From Gibbula magus (Eukaryota > Mollusca > Gastropoda > Trochida > Trochidae): a stretch of DNA of 64,000 nt. The notes beneath the pieces were generated by a model. That model saw nothing but the letters and a program-made list of their open reading frames with translations, had not been told where the DNA came from and ran no database searches. Location of the stretch: NCBI GenBank assembly GCA_936450465.1, contig OW388291.1:40388873-40452872 (forward strand), given 5' to 3'. This document shows, in pieces, positions 12,839 through 24,383 of the stretch. Numbering within the stretch: the stretch's first letter is position 1; each line of letters starts with the position of its first letter. A program made the translations under genes and the position numbers.

Positions 12839-15150
12839 TTGAAATAAATATATTTTTAAACCAAAGAACCGAAACATTACTAAAGCGACACATTATCTAA
12901 GTTTACATCAGTGTTATCAGTTCTGTGTCATGTATACGCGGTGTAAACAGATCTTGTTTATTGGCTCCTCTGCTCTAGTGTAGGAGATGCTTGACCACAG
13001 CTGTCCGTTTCTCACTGGTCACTCAGTGGGATAGTCTGTCACCCAGACCCCTTAATTCTTTAAGTGCCTAGGCAAGTCTACAACAAGACTCTGAGCTCAG
13101 TTTAAGGAAAATGAACACATCTCAGAGGCTCCTTTATATTTTTTTTTTTTTTTTTTAATTTTTAAATTTTATGAAATAATTCATTTCAGAGGCAAAATGT
13201 TAGACTATCAGTTGGAATGCTTCCTCTGATTGGTCACTCAATTCTCACCGTTCTTGTGTGGTCAATATGAGCTGACCAACATTAACGAGGTGTGATAACT
13301 GAACGCTCCTGTCTGAACCTCAATCAGTAGTAATTATGAAGTAAACTAATTAACACGGGAGAGAAATAGCATAGTGACATCATCATGTTCATGATGTCAT
13401 GACATTGTGTTGTCTTCAGTTTTTTAAAATCATAGCATTGTCAGCCATTCCCTGATGATGTAAAGGCATTGTGATATCATGTTGATGACAATGGCACAGC
13501 ATTTAAAACCATCTACTGTCAAATCAATCACTTGATCTTACATCTGCTGTGGAACACAGTCTGTGATGATAAATACAGGTATAGAGGATAGTTCCGGTTC
13601 CGGGTAGGAAGGAGGCTTTCTCTGATTATACCAGGGCTTTGGATATAGGGGGATAGTGAGAAGAGGGGATGGTCAGTGAGAGATAGTGGGATGGGAGGGG
13701 GGAGGGGGGAGGCGGGAGGGATAGAGATAGTGGGAGTAGATCAGCAGCGCTAATTAAGGTTAATTACAGATGAGTTATGGAAAGAGCTATAATCAATAAC
13801 TGGACAGCTTTACCGATGGTACTGTTGGATAAACACTGTCAGATAAAATTGTTGGTCTTAATTAATGTCTTAATTAACTTCACATGAGGTTATAGTGGTA
13901 TTTTAATTGAATAAAATTATGATAAAGTTCTTTAGGCTATTTTTTGTAATGGTTTTTAACGAAATCTCCTAGCATTATTTTGACAAGTTTTGAGAAAAAT
14001 ATAATGGTACTAAGAAACCCTGCCACAATATAAAATGTTGTCAAATTTATCGATGAACAATAAAAAATAAGTGAAAATTTAAGGTCTTCATATTTGATGT
14101 TTTGTTGTTGCTGTGATGTTTTTTACTCATGAAAGATTCCGAAGTCTGAATTTTTCATCTGTAAGGATTTAGGATTCAGGGCAATTGGCGCCAAAATCCA
14201 TGAGAAATACAGATGACTTCAAGGAAAAGAAGCGCCAAACTTTCAAACATCTGATTGTTTCGTGGGGATATCCAGTGTCCCAGTATATCTGGCATCTGTC
14301 GCACACATCGTGGGTTGTTTGTCATCACTGCCACCGAGCTTGCCACTTTTTGGCTCGTAAATAAATCTAAAAAAACTTAGCATGATTGTAATGTTGTTTT
14401 TTTCTCTGAGATTAATGATCCCCTTTTGTTTATGGATGGCCTCTTTCTGTGCTGGTAGACTCATTAGGGAGCTGGGACGGACGGTCGCATGATGTGGGCA
14501 TCGTGTTCATGCACATCTTGTCATCAAACTTGACTAGCAACTTTACTTTTTGATGGAGTCAGTTCTTCAACCCTTTGAACAAAGAAAAGTAAATAAAAAT
14601 CTACATTATTTTGATGTTGCTCAGCTGTCATTTCCACCTCTGCATTTGTGATTAAATGAAAGAGAGAAATGGTTTCTCTTGTCTTACCAAATATATTTAT
14701 AACATTGAATAATTTTCTGATGATTATCACAGGCACAGTTCTTAGATTCATTAGTGCAAAGGCTTTCTTAGTGGCCAGTTTACAGGAATTGTTACCTGTT
14801 AATAAAGTAAATAAGCTGGGATTGGCTTAAGATAGTAATCCCGTGCACACAATTATTATTTTCAAATTTGATGTTTAATCAAGTTTTGTTATTATCATTA
14901 TATTCTGGTATGGTGAACATTGAAACAGTTTTCATCACTTAAGAGAACTTTGATAATGAGACAATAAGATGGAGAGATGTTCTTATCAATCTCTGCCATA
15001 TTTTCTCAAGATGGGCGGCGTCGCCCTGTGGCACCAAGGATTATCAGAGTTCTTGATATTTTATGTTTGTCAAAACTATATGATCCAAAATGAATTACTT
15101 TCAAGGTAATAAAGTATTGTCTATTGTCTGGTACGTTATCAGTTCAAGAG
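12839..15150. other. unannotated DNA with T-run and G-rich motif
   Basis: No gene was recognised. A poly-T run lies at about 13139-13157. A G-rich segment is listed separately at 13688-13720. Confidence 0.45.
13688..13720 (+). other. potential G-quadruplex motif
   Basis: The plus strand has at least five runs of three or more G separated by one to four bases (GGGATGGGAGGGGGG, then AGGGGGG, AGGCGGGAGGG). This meets the usual G3+N1-7 pattern. Whether it folds in vivo is unknown. Confidence 0.6.
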
Positions 15151-15260
15151 ACTCTGAAGTTAGCCTAACAGGTACAGCACCGGATTTCTTTATGGTCTGG
15201 GTTCAAGTCCCGCCTCAGAGGATCTAGAAGAGATAAACCATACATATATCTCTGCTTCTC
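15150..15260 (+). mobile_element. tRNA-like sequence (tRNA pseudogene or SINE head)
   Basis: An A-box-like TTAGCCTAACAGG at 15160-15172 is followed about 30 bp later by a perfect B-box GGTTCAAGTCC at 15200-15210. CTCTGA upstream can pair with TCAGAG downstream, as in an acceptor stem. The D and anticodon arms do not fold cleanly, so this is more likely a tRNA-derived SINE head or pseudogene than a working tRNA. Confidence 0.6.
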
Positions 15261-17708
15261 TTAGCAGTAAGTGTTAATTGATAATGTTTATCTCTTGCTT
15301 CAGTGTCATAAACATTGATTCTTTTGCTCTTAAAAGTTTTGTTGCAAGTTTCGCATCAAAGTAAATTTTAAAAACTAACTCTGATGGTATAAAAAGAGCT
15401 TCGCTATGTGCCACCAGTTAGATTTATCTATTCTTAAAGATATGATAGTTGCAAAATAGTAAAGTAAAAATGTGATCATTTAGTTTTGAAGTTCCAGAGA
15501 CTTAGTTTCATTGGGTAACTTTCAGTTCCTTTTGACCTTTTTGGCCATGTTTTTCAATTCTCCACCTTGTTTAATGTATCCTGGTGTATCTGTTAAATGC
15601 ATTATCAGAAGACAAAACTTTTAGTTTCTGAACCTGCTGCAGACTGAAACCCATTGTAACCTCTTCTCCACCGCCATGAAACCGTCTACGTTTGTTTGTT
15701 TGCATCCTTCTCACTGAAACCTGAAAAAATGGACAGCAACTTGTAAGTGACACTTTCTGTATTACAAAGCAACACACTGCACCTTTCATCACCAGCAGTT
15801 TAGGGACTCTACTCTGTACTTTTACCTCCTTGTAATTCCTCACTCTCTCACGGGGACTCTACCATCATGCATAATGTTTTCCTTTCTTTTCCCACTGACG
15901 CAATGATATCATTAGAAAATAAGGCAATTTTAGTCATGACAAGAAACTGTGTCGAAAGAAGAAAGTACTGTATTTATCTAAGCATATGGAGATGAATATG
16001 TTTCAAGAAAAGGAGGATATGTATCTGGCAGAATCTGGAAATGTGTTCAGTAACAGCATTCTTCTGTCTCTTAACGACCTCTTTAGTTCAGGAGGTCATC
16101 TCCGACTGCCACTCGGAGAGCGAGTAAGACAGTTGACTTGGTGCGATGTAACCATCAACAAGTACATGCATGCCAACAAGTTTTTCTATCAGTGACTTCC
16201 TGTATAGTTTCCAAATGCTTTCTCTATACTACACATGTTTTATCATTTCATCTTGTAAATATTATGTGTAAATGATGTAATATACAATGCACTACATGTA
16301 AACTGATATATTTATTTGGTCATGTCACATGTCACTACCATTATGAGGAACACCTCCAACATTGGCCGATCAAGTAGGGAGGTTCAGCGGTATAACACCA
16401 CCCTCCGCATGTTTTAAAATATTTTGCATGTAATTTGGATGACCCCCAGACCCCAGCCCAACTCCACTTCCCCCCCCCCCCCCCTCCTTTACAGAACGTA
16501 AATATATGACTGACATTCAAGTGCTGCTAATCCAGGATTGTTTGAAATCAAGATACAGAAGCTTTTTTTAAGTGAATATGATCCATTTCGCCATACAGTA
16601 GCCTCACAGTAAACAATGCAATTGATAATCATTGGCTTCCAAATGTTATCAGTGTTAAAAGATGCTGTCATCAGGAGATGTGTATCATCATTATTTAATG
16701 ACATGATATGGAAATGTTAGCCATCTTCCCTATCACTCCCCTGGCGGTTTATGTGTTGTGTGTTTATTGTTGAAGCATCTTGTGTAAACATGTGTACGTC
16801 TCATAGGACATATATTGTTCTACCATCTATGAGGTAGTTCTCTTGTACCCTGTATCATCTCTGAGAGTGTTGTCTTGCGACATCAATGCAGGTTGTATAA
16901 TAAAGGAGACGTAATTGTTGTCTGTTATGCCTGCCGACACTGCTACTCCCAGCCTCTCACCAAGGGCGCTGTCTTATGTCTATGGTGGCCATCTTGCACG
17001 ATGAGTAGATTCTTATCAGTGGAATAAAGCCGTGAATAATATAATGATGAAGGAATCGTGATAGGTAGCCCAAACATAACCAGCGTATCAGTTAAAAGAA
17101 ATGAATACATTCAGGTCAATCACTGGAAGGATAAACACCTAATTTCCAGACGTCTTATGATGGAGGATGTTTTCAGACATTTTAAGATAAATGATAACAA
17201 CTTCATTTTCTGACAGATTCAACATCCCAGCTCTTGAGAGTCAAGTGTTTGCAATTTTTAAAATGCCACCTAGAATAACTGCTGGGTGAGTCCCACAATG
17301 ATAAGACCCTCTCCCCATATTATACACCCAACTCTGAGGTTAAGGCATGCCATCATCACAGAATTTGTAATGTCAACATTCTCACTTTCCCAAACCTGCT
17401 GTGAGATAATGTTTTTCTATGCCTCATCAACTTGAGCTGGAGCCCCCCATGTGTAATCCATGATGTAGTTGCTGTAGTTATGTAACCACATTCCTTGTCT
17501 GTCTGGTGAAGGACCTCAAGCTCTGCCCCGAAACTTCTGACAGTTCCGGCAGCCAGGTGGCAGCACCAAGGGTCGTGACTTGTAAACACATCTATGTGGT
17601 TGGGTTCTGATGCTTGTACTCATAACTTAGCAGCAGTACACCTAGATCTGCAATGTAAACATAACATCCTTGTTAGGACAACGATGACATGCTGAGAAAC
17701 AGACACGA
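15261..17708. other. unannotated DNA
   Basis: No recognised coding exon. A 90-codon minus-strand frame at 15571-15843 has no family signature I know. A C-run lies at about 16471-16485. Confidence 0.45.
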
Positions 17709-17817
17709 AGGTCAAGGGTCATGGGGCATGTGCAGTAGAGATTGATGCAGTGGAGCGTGAGGAGGTCAGAGGTCAGTGTCACAGTCATGGTTGATTGGTT
17801 GATGCAAGCAGGTCATG
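17709..17817 (+). promoter_or_regulatory. cluster of DR1-type nuclear receptor motifs
   Basis: AGGTCA-A-GGGTCA at 17709-17721 and AGGTCA-G-AGGTCA at 17763-17775 are both perfect direct repeats spaced by one base. A further AGGTCA half-site lies at about 17811. DR1 sites are known targets of HNF4, RXR and COUP-TF type receptors. Enhancer function here is inferred from the motifs only. Confidence 0.4.
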
Positions 17818-18466
17818 GGACGACATGACAGGATGTTTGGGTTCCTGTTTGACACCATTTCAAGTCAAGTGTAGCACCATTTGTAGTGATTGTCCATGGC
17901 AAGAAATTGGTTGCTGGAGAAGGAAGGTGGCAGATTTATTGACTGAGACAGGAAGTGATACTGACCAGAAACTGTGTCTGTGCTGCTGCCAGTTGCACAT
18001 CCAGGATAATGTATGGGAGGTGGAACATGTCAACAGCCTCAAACTCACTCTCTTGTCATGCTTCCATGGTTATGGAATTTATTTTTTTATCAGAATATAA
18101 TATCAGTATATATGATGTTCCCAATTAACGCTCATTTTCTCAGAAATTTAATAAAGTTTAGAAATTATGACGGAACATATCAACAAAATCAATCTTTGAA
18201 GATTGGATGATTATTGAGATTTGTTGCTGTTAGACTTATTCATGATGCTTATAAAGTCTAATATGGATATCAATGCAATGATAAAGAATATGTAAGGTAT
18301 AATCTAAAGCCAAGTACTCATTTTGTATTTATAGAGACAGAATGAAGTTACTGAGATCATGACAAAATCTGATAATTTCTGATGATAACAAAAGTTTGTC
18401 CAACACCAAGGTTTCTAGTTCCCCTTTACAGCTTTGGTATTGTCCTTGCTCCAAATTTTAGTCTTA

Positions 18467-18543
18467 CCGTATATTACTGTGTATAAGACGACTTTTTTAT
18501 ACCAGAAAATAGGGGGTCAAAGAAGGGGGTCGTCTTATACACA
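18467..18543 (+). repeat. outer transposon left end with inverted copy of end motif
   Basis: TGTGTATAAGACGAC at 18478-18492 is followed by its exact inverse GTCGTCTTATACACA at 18529-18543, giving a 15-bp stem with a 36-nt loop at the terminus. Repeated end motifs of this kind are usual transposase-binding sites. That role is inferred. Confidence 0.8.
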
Positions 18544-19651
18544 AGGGCTATGTTTCAGAAGAAGAAATTTTGAAGCTTCATTGACGAACTCACGATGTTG
18601 AAACCGGAAACAGCAATACAGTCAACTCATGTTTACAAAATGGAAATAAATATTTTTTAAATAATTATTATGTATTATTATGTTATTTTTTTTTATTACT
18701 ATATGGAGTTAAATACATAAAATATATTTGATAATTCATTTAAAAATAATAAGTTGACGGACCAAAAGTGGTACAAGCAGTCAAGCAAACGATCGATAAA
18801 TTCAGTGACGTGGACCAATGAAATTCTACAACTTATCAATTCATTCATGACGGGGACCAATGAAATTCTACAACTAACCTATTCATTCATAAAACTTGAC
18901 AAGCTTATCTCGATCACGTGTCATTGACGTAATGTTAATTCCAATCAGGGCAGTTATTCATTCATGTATCCGGTAATTATCTTAGCTTTGTTGTGTTCTT
19001 ATCAGTAATTGGTCTGTATATCCTTCTCTGGATTGAAGTGTCAACGTTAAATAAACACGTCTTTAGCTTGAGAAGTTTACTGCATTGAGTGGCCCCTCGC
19101 TATAACACATGTTGGGAGCCATACTGACAGCCGCGTAATAGAGAATCAGCGGTAAAGCGAACCAGAGTTGGAATGTAAAATAATGGCTTGACTTCAGCTA
19201 TCAAACATTACCAACCTTTCAAAAGCATTCTGCAGTATTAAATACAACTAGTTCAACTTTGTTTATAAGAAGGACAAATATTTACATCACTACGATAGAA
19301 ATCTAGACATTAAATTTTGCTTGGCTTCGGACATGCGCAATCAAGCTTGGTTATCAAAGCTCTTCGCACCATTTTTATCATATAAACACTGAAGCGACTT
19401 CTAGATCTGTGTAAGGAGTATCGGCTTTGTTTAGATGTTATAACATGGCGAATATTTACGATAGATTGTTGACTGTAGTGTTGCTAATCTCGCTTGAACT
19501 GACAAGAAAATGACAAATCATTAAAAAATAAGAACAAACACAGTAGGAAAACGTATGTAATTTTTATTTTGGTAAATTTAAAACAATTTATTTAAAAAAC
19601 AAACGATTATAACAAAACATTTATGTCATGTTACTTAAAAAATTACCGGTA

Positions 19652-19695
19652 GGGTAAGTACGGCATACTTCGGACACTCGGGTAACTTCGGACAC
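19652..19695 (+). repeat. inner transposon left terminal inverted repeat
   Basis: The terminal repeat GGGTAAGTACGGCATA continues into CTTCGGACAC. A second nearby phrase, AACTTCGGACACC, ends at about 19696. Confidence 0.85.
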
Positions 19696-19920
19696 CTCAA
19701 TTAATTCAACAATTACGTTACGGAGTTAAAAATAAGTATGTCAGAACATGGATAATTAAAATCTGTTCCATATTTGGAACGCTGACCTCGTGCTGTCCAA
19801 TCGTGTGGCAGGAGCTTTTTCCCGCGGTTTACGAATTTCCGCCCTTATCGAGCTTTTTCATCAAGGTCAGGGTGACCGAAATTACTCAACCGAAAAAAAA
19901 GTTTCCAAACAACCTTCTCG

Positions 19921-20666
19921 GTAAGTATAATTTCACTTAATTTTATGCAGTCATGTTTAAAAAGTGAATCTCAACCAATATATCGTCAAAGAAAAACAAC
20001 CTAGATTAAATTACATTCATAATCTTTGTAAATATTGTCTGACATTACTGACCGAAGATCCCCGATCTATTTTTAGACGTCCATTACACAATGTCACCTT
20101 GACATCTTGGTTCCATGCTTCACACGTCAAAGATAGATTTTGTTTTGACTCTTTAAACTATACTACAACATTGCATTTGTTGGCATTAAATAACATAATG
20201 TTTTCATTTTGTAAAATCTGGATAGCATTTTTTTAAATATTTGCTGTCATTTTCAATAGTTGCTAGCTCCTTGAAGTTGCTATATTTTGGGCATTATTTT
20301 TTATAAATTGCATTCGCCAGTCCAAAGAAAGTGTTATCAGAAATATTGCAAAAGAATAATGAAAATAAATGATGAGAATTAATGAATTTAGATATTAAAC
20401 AATTTCACAGGCAGAATGCTAACCGTTTACAATTTACTGTTCAGCCCATAAAATATTTACAAATTAAATTTTCTCACCTTTACAGTTCATTTATGTAATT
20501 TAATAAAATTTAATTATCTGACATATGAAGTTTAAATGGTGAAATATATAAGACAAATGCAATGCAGCTATGTTTGTTTGGATGATGATGATTATGATAA
20601 ATAAAACAGAGTTGAATGACAATATTTATCATATTTTATTACTAAATCATTAAATTATTATTACAG
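19921..20666 (+). other. candidate intron after a 5' leader exon
   Basis: A strong donor, CTCG|GTAAGTAT, lies at 19921. An acceptor, TTATTATTACAG, ends at 20666, four bases before the first ATG of the small frame. The leader exon upstream (CCAAT-like TCCAATCG near 19796) would be non-coding. The same donor could also join to the acceptor at 21071, bypassing the small frame. Inferred from splice consensus only. Confidence 0.45.
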
Positions 20667-20669
20667 ATA

Positions 20670-21008
20670 ATGGCTGTATGCAAATCCCTCAGTTTGAGAG
20701 AATTAGACGGTCAACGAAGTAAAGCATTGCAAAAGATGACCGCCATAAGTGCCATGAAAGCCATGTCAATGGTTTCTGATTGTGACAATGAGCTTGAAGA
20801 ACTGTTAAGACACTGCTTAAATTCCAAAGTTGGAGGAGTTATTGCCCTCACCATCTGTAAAGTCATGGGGTATCAGATGGATGTAGATGACCCCATGTCA
20901 TTGACCTTCATTGCCAGAAGGGTCATCAATAATGTAGATGCTCACCACCTTCAAGATAGTACTGTGGAATGTCTGAGGAATAGTCTCATCGAAATGGGGG
21001 AATATTAA
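20670..21008 (+). CDS. 112-aa accessory open frame of the inner transposon, unknown function
   Basis: The frame starts at an ATG four bases after a good acceptor and ends with TAA. I do not recognise the family. The protein is soluble-looking and mostly helical in composition, with a Met/Ala-rich N-terminal half (AISAMKAMSMVSD), an acidic patch (CDNELEELLRHC) and five Cys scattered without a zinc-finger spacing. There is no signal peptide or membrane segment. It lies in the same orientation as the transposase, 65 bp upstream of its ATG, inside the same inverted ends. An AATAAA at 21024-21029 just after the stop could end its own transcript. It may be a second transposon protein, for example a DNA-binding or regulatory partner, or an alternative first exon product. 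Being free of stops over 112 codons next to splice signals supports it as real. Function is open. Confidence 0.55.
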   Translation: MAVCKSLSLRELDGQRSKALQKMTAISAMKAMSMVSDCDNELEELLRHCLNSKVGGVIALTICKVMGYQMDVDDPMSLTFIARRVINNVDAHHLQDSTVECLRNSLIEMGEY

Positions 21009-21023
21009 AACAAAGACTTTGTA

Positions 21024-21029
21024 AATAAA
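21024..21029 (+). promoter_or_regulatory. possible polyadenylation signal after the accessory frame
   Basis: AATAAA lies 16 bases after the stop codon and before the transposase acceptor tract. If used, it would separate the transcripts of the two frames. Confidence 0.35.
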
Positions 21030-21073
21030 CCATAAAAAAATATTTTGAATTTGTTTTTTGTTTGTTTGTAGAA

Positions 21074-23517
21074 ATGCCTAAAAAGGGAGCCAACATTTAT
21101 GGTTCCTATGACGTTAAAGAACTCAGCCAGGCGGTCACGGAAGTAAAAATGGGTAAAATAAGTTTAAGGAAGGCAAGCGCCAAGTTTGGTGTTCCTCGAT
21201 CCACCATCAGTGACCATGTGACTGGCAGGATTGAACCTGGTGCCACTCCTGGCAAGCAGCCCATAATTCCCCGGCAGGTGAGAATTACCTTGTCAGTTGT
21301 AATTGTGAGTTATTGTTTAACGCCGATTGGACGATTTTGCAGTCATTTGCTTTGTTTGTAATTGTAGTCTCTGAATTAATTAGCGATATTAGTTGTTGTA
21401 AACAATGTAATCCTGGATTGACCACTGAGACTGTTCTGGTGTTGGGGTGGGGTGTATGATCTGTAACTCCTGTATCCGATTGGTTTTGTAATTTTCAGAT
21501 TGAGGCATCCATGGTTTCGAGGGCTTTGAAGGCGGCAGACATGGGTTTTGGGCTATCGCGGCGGCAGATAATGACCAAGGCTGGGAAGCTATGTTCAGCG
21601 CTGAGGATGAAGACGCCGTTCAGAGATGGAGTCCCTGGTCAGGGATGGTGGGAGGGACTTAAAAGCAGACATCCAGAATTGGCTCTGCGTAAGCCAGAGA
21701 AACTTTCAACATGCAGAAGTAGGGCAATGAACAAACCAATTGTTGCAAAATACTTTGAAAGTTTAAATGGTACCATTAATGAGCTTGGTCTCACAAATAA
21801 GCCACAACAAATTTGGAATGCTGACGAGACAGGCATACGACTCGAACACGAGCCAGTGCATGTTGTTGCCAGGAAGGGGAGTAAGAACCTTCCTGGTAGA
21901 ACTTCTAATAATAGGGAATCAGTGTCTGTCTTGGCATGCGTTAATGCCAAGGGAGAAACCATTCCCCCTATGGTCATTGTTAGGGGTGAGACTGCGAAGT
22001 CCCTGGGGGCATATGACACTGCTCAAGGTCCTCCAGGGACTTCGTGGACTTACCAGAAGAAGGCCTATATGGAGGAGGGACTGGGACTTGAATGGTTCAA
22101 GCACCATTTCCTCCAACATGTAGGACCAGAAAGACCACAACTTATAATCTGGGATGGCCATAGTTCACACGAGGGTTTAGATCTATTGCAGGCAGCAAAG
22201 GATGAACAAATCCACATGATTTCACTGCCACCTCACACAACACACATGTTGCAGCCATTGGATAAGACTGTATTTGGGCCACTCTCCAAATCATACAGGA
22301 GAGTGTGCTCAGAGTACATGTCCTCCAATCCCTGCAACATGGTGTCTAAATGGGTATGGCCTGGCTTGTTTAGGCAGGCTTACGATGCAGCTTTTACAAC
22401 AAAAAACATCATGTCTGGTTTCAGGTCTACAGGTATATTTCCACCAAATGCAAATGTTATATCTGAAGATGCATATGCCCCTAGTTTGCCCTTCAATACA
22501 CCTATACACACAGCTACTACTGCACCTGCCACAGTTTCCATTCCTGCTGCAGCTCAGTCACATGCCACCATCCCTATAGCCACCATCCCTATACCTCAGC
22601 CACATGCCTCCTACCCTGTTGCTCAGCCATCTGCCACCATCCCTGTTGCTCATCCACATGCCTCCTACCCTGTTGTTCAGCCATCTGCCACCACCCCTAT
22701 AGCTCAGCCACATGCCTCCTACCCTGTTGCTCAGCCATCTGCCACCATCCCTGTTGCTCATCCACATGCCAAAAGGTTCATTCCACCATTTCTTGATGTA
22801 GCTTCTACTGCTACGACCTCTGTTGCAGCGTGTTCCTCCACTGCCTCCACACCCAATACCCAACACATTGCCACTGCCACTGCGCTGAATAACAATCCTG
22901 CTCCTTTTCTAGCACTTTTCCCGACTGCTACAGCTCCTTTAGACTTCCATTCCTACAATGATACAGCACCATTTGCTACACCTTCAACATCCTTCACACC
23001 ATTTGCCCCACACACTTCCACTGCCGCTGAACATTCTCTTCCTGTCACAACTCCAGGTCTTGAATTTTCACATGATGAAATCATGCATGCCATGACAGAT
23101 ACCTTGTTTGCTCTTCCTCCACCCCCTGAAAAGAAAAGCAAATCAAGGGCAGTAACTGGGCACCGAATTTTAACCAGTGATAGTATAATAAAAATGAAAG
23201 AAGAGCAAAAGATGAACAAAGAAAAGACAATCAGAGAAAAAGAAATGAGGAAACAAAAAAGGATTCTAGCTGCTCAAAGAAAAAGAGAAACCAAAATGCA
23301 TAAAAAGCATACTGTTCAGAGAAAGTCATCAAAAGATATATGCATGGCATGTCACATGGAGCATCTGGGGACAGAGGACACACAGTCTTGGATTGCATGT
23401 TGTAAATGCAAACTGTGGATGCACCAAGACTGTGTACCTTTCTCCCTACATGACTCCATGCAGCTTTCCATGCAAAGCGAGGAAGATGACTTTCTCTGTC
23501 ACATGTGCTGCTCCTAA
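21074..23517 (+). CDS. pogo/Tigger-like (DDE_1) transposase with PHD finger, two exons
   Basis: The coding exons are 21074-21277 and 21499-23517. The intron at 21278-21498 has donor CAG|GTGAGA and acceptor TTTTCAG and falls between codons. The ATG was chosen because it follows the acceptor TTTGTTTGTAG ending at 21071. The joined product is 740 aa. Residues about 15-50 form a pipsqueak-type helix-turn-helix (LRKASAKFGVPRSTISDHV). About 69-145 resemble a CENP-B/Tc5-type helix-turn-helix (PGQGWWEGLKSRHPELALR). The catalytic core shows NADETG (D177), IWDGHSSH (D287) and LQPLDKTVFGPL (D323), with 35 residues between the last two. About 403-607 is a Pro/Ala/Thr-rich linker. About 613-680 is a basic, probably coiled helix. 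A C4HC3 PHD finger (C683, C686, C702, C705, H710, C713, C735, C738) ends the protein. It should cut and paste the inner element at TA. All key residues are present and the frame is open, so it may be active. A domesticated host gene is less likely because the inverted ends flank it. Confidence 0.9.
21278..21498 (+). other. transposase intron
   Basis: This 221-bp GT-AG intron has donor GTGAGAATT and acceptor TTTGTAATTTTCAG. Joining the exons preserves the frame exactly (CAG to ATT), linking the pipsqueak helix-turn-helix to the second DNA-binding domain. The frame before the intron otherwise runs into a stop at 21359-21361. Confidence 0.8.
22590..22775 (+). repeat. in-frame repeat in the transposase linker
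   Basis: CAGCCACATGCCTCCTACCC and related CATCCACATGCC / CAGCCATCTGCCACC phrases repeat with a composite period of about 54 bp. They encode alternating HASYPVAQPSATIPVA-type units at residues about 435-492. The unit length keeps the frame, giving a flexible Pro-rich linker that can change length by slippage. Confidence 0.8.
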
Positions 23518-23900
23518 GGTTGCTTTAAACAAATACAATTAATGGGAACTTCAAGAAAGTAGCTTGCCCTGACTTATTTTTAATTTAACATTTACTCATC
23601 TGAACCATTTCACATTTCAACCTAGTACAACATCCAATTGTTCTTTTTTCAAATTTTAATTTTACCAAGTTTCAATTTATTTACAAAATTAGTTGTTACC
23701 ATTACATGACTGTTTATCTGAATTTAGCTTTGAATTTTTTTAAAACCAGAATTGTAATTCATTCCAAACAAGCGCATATTCCTTAATTTGATTTACAGTG
23801 ATCATTTTCAATCAAAATGCATAAATTAATCTATTTAATCAATTTCATGAGATCTGTTAATTTTCATAATTAACAAAAAAATTAAATGGTTTACATCTTA

Positions 23901-24177
23901 AATAAATTTCTAAATTTACAAAGTTGAAATTCATCATATGATTATTTTAATTTTTTTTATTGAAAATATAATCAAGATCCAACTTATCTCCTGATCATGT
24001 CAGTTATAATTTATGTTAGGAGAGTACACTTTCTTACGATGATCTCAACTCAACTGTGTTACTTGTGTGGTGTTTAGAATGAATCATTGAATGGCAACAT
24101 CATTCAAAAATATTTAAAATGTTGTCAATCTTGAAAAACGTTCTTGTCAATAATGTCAATATAATCGACTGAATAAA
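23901..24177 (+). promoter_or_regulatory. candidate polyadenylation signals of the transposase gene
   Basis: AATAAA occurs at 23901-23906 and 24172-24177 in the AT-rich region after the stop at 23517. Either could define the 3' end. There is no direct evidence for use. Confidence 0.35.
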
Positions 24178-24383
24178 ATAGCTTTCTTGAAAAGATTGCT
24201 TATGTGACCTTAATGTTCACTTGTCTTGTTTTGATGTATTTTATTTGTTTATTCATTATGAATCATTCATAATCGCACGTGGCCCTAACCCGGAAGTACA
24301 TATTAGAACACTGACAAAAATAGTATCATCGAATATCGAAGGATAAGGAAGGAAAAAAACTACAGAAAGTAAAAATAACTGAC

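Noticed and set aside
15150..15225. Functional tRNA gene
   Set aside because: The B-box and acceptor-like pairing are present, but the D and anticodon arms do not form standard stems.
15571..15843. 90-codon minus-strand frame as a host exon
   Set aside because: No recognisable motif and no convincing paired splice sites; chance length for this composition.
21639..23219. Several minus-strand and alternate-frame open frames over the transposase
   Set aside because: They are shadows of the transposase coding frame, with no motifs of their own.
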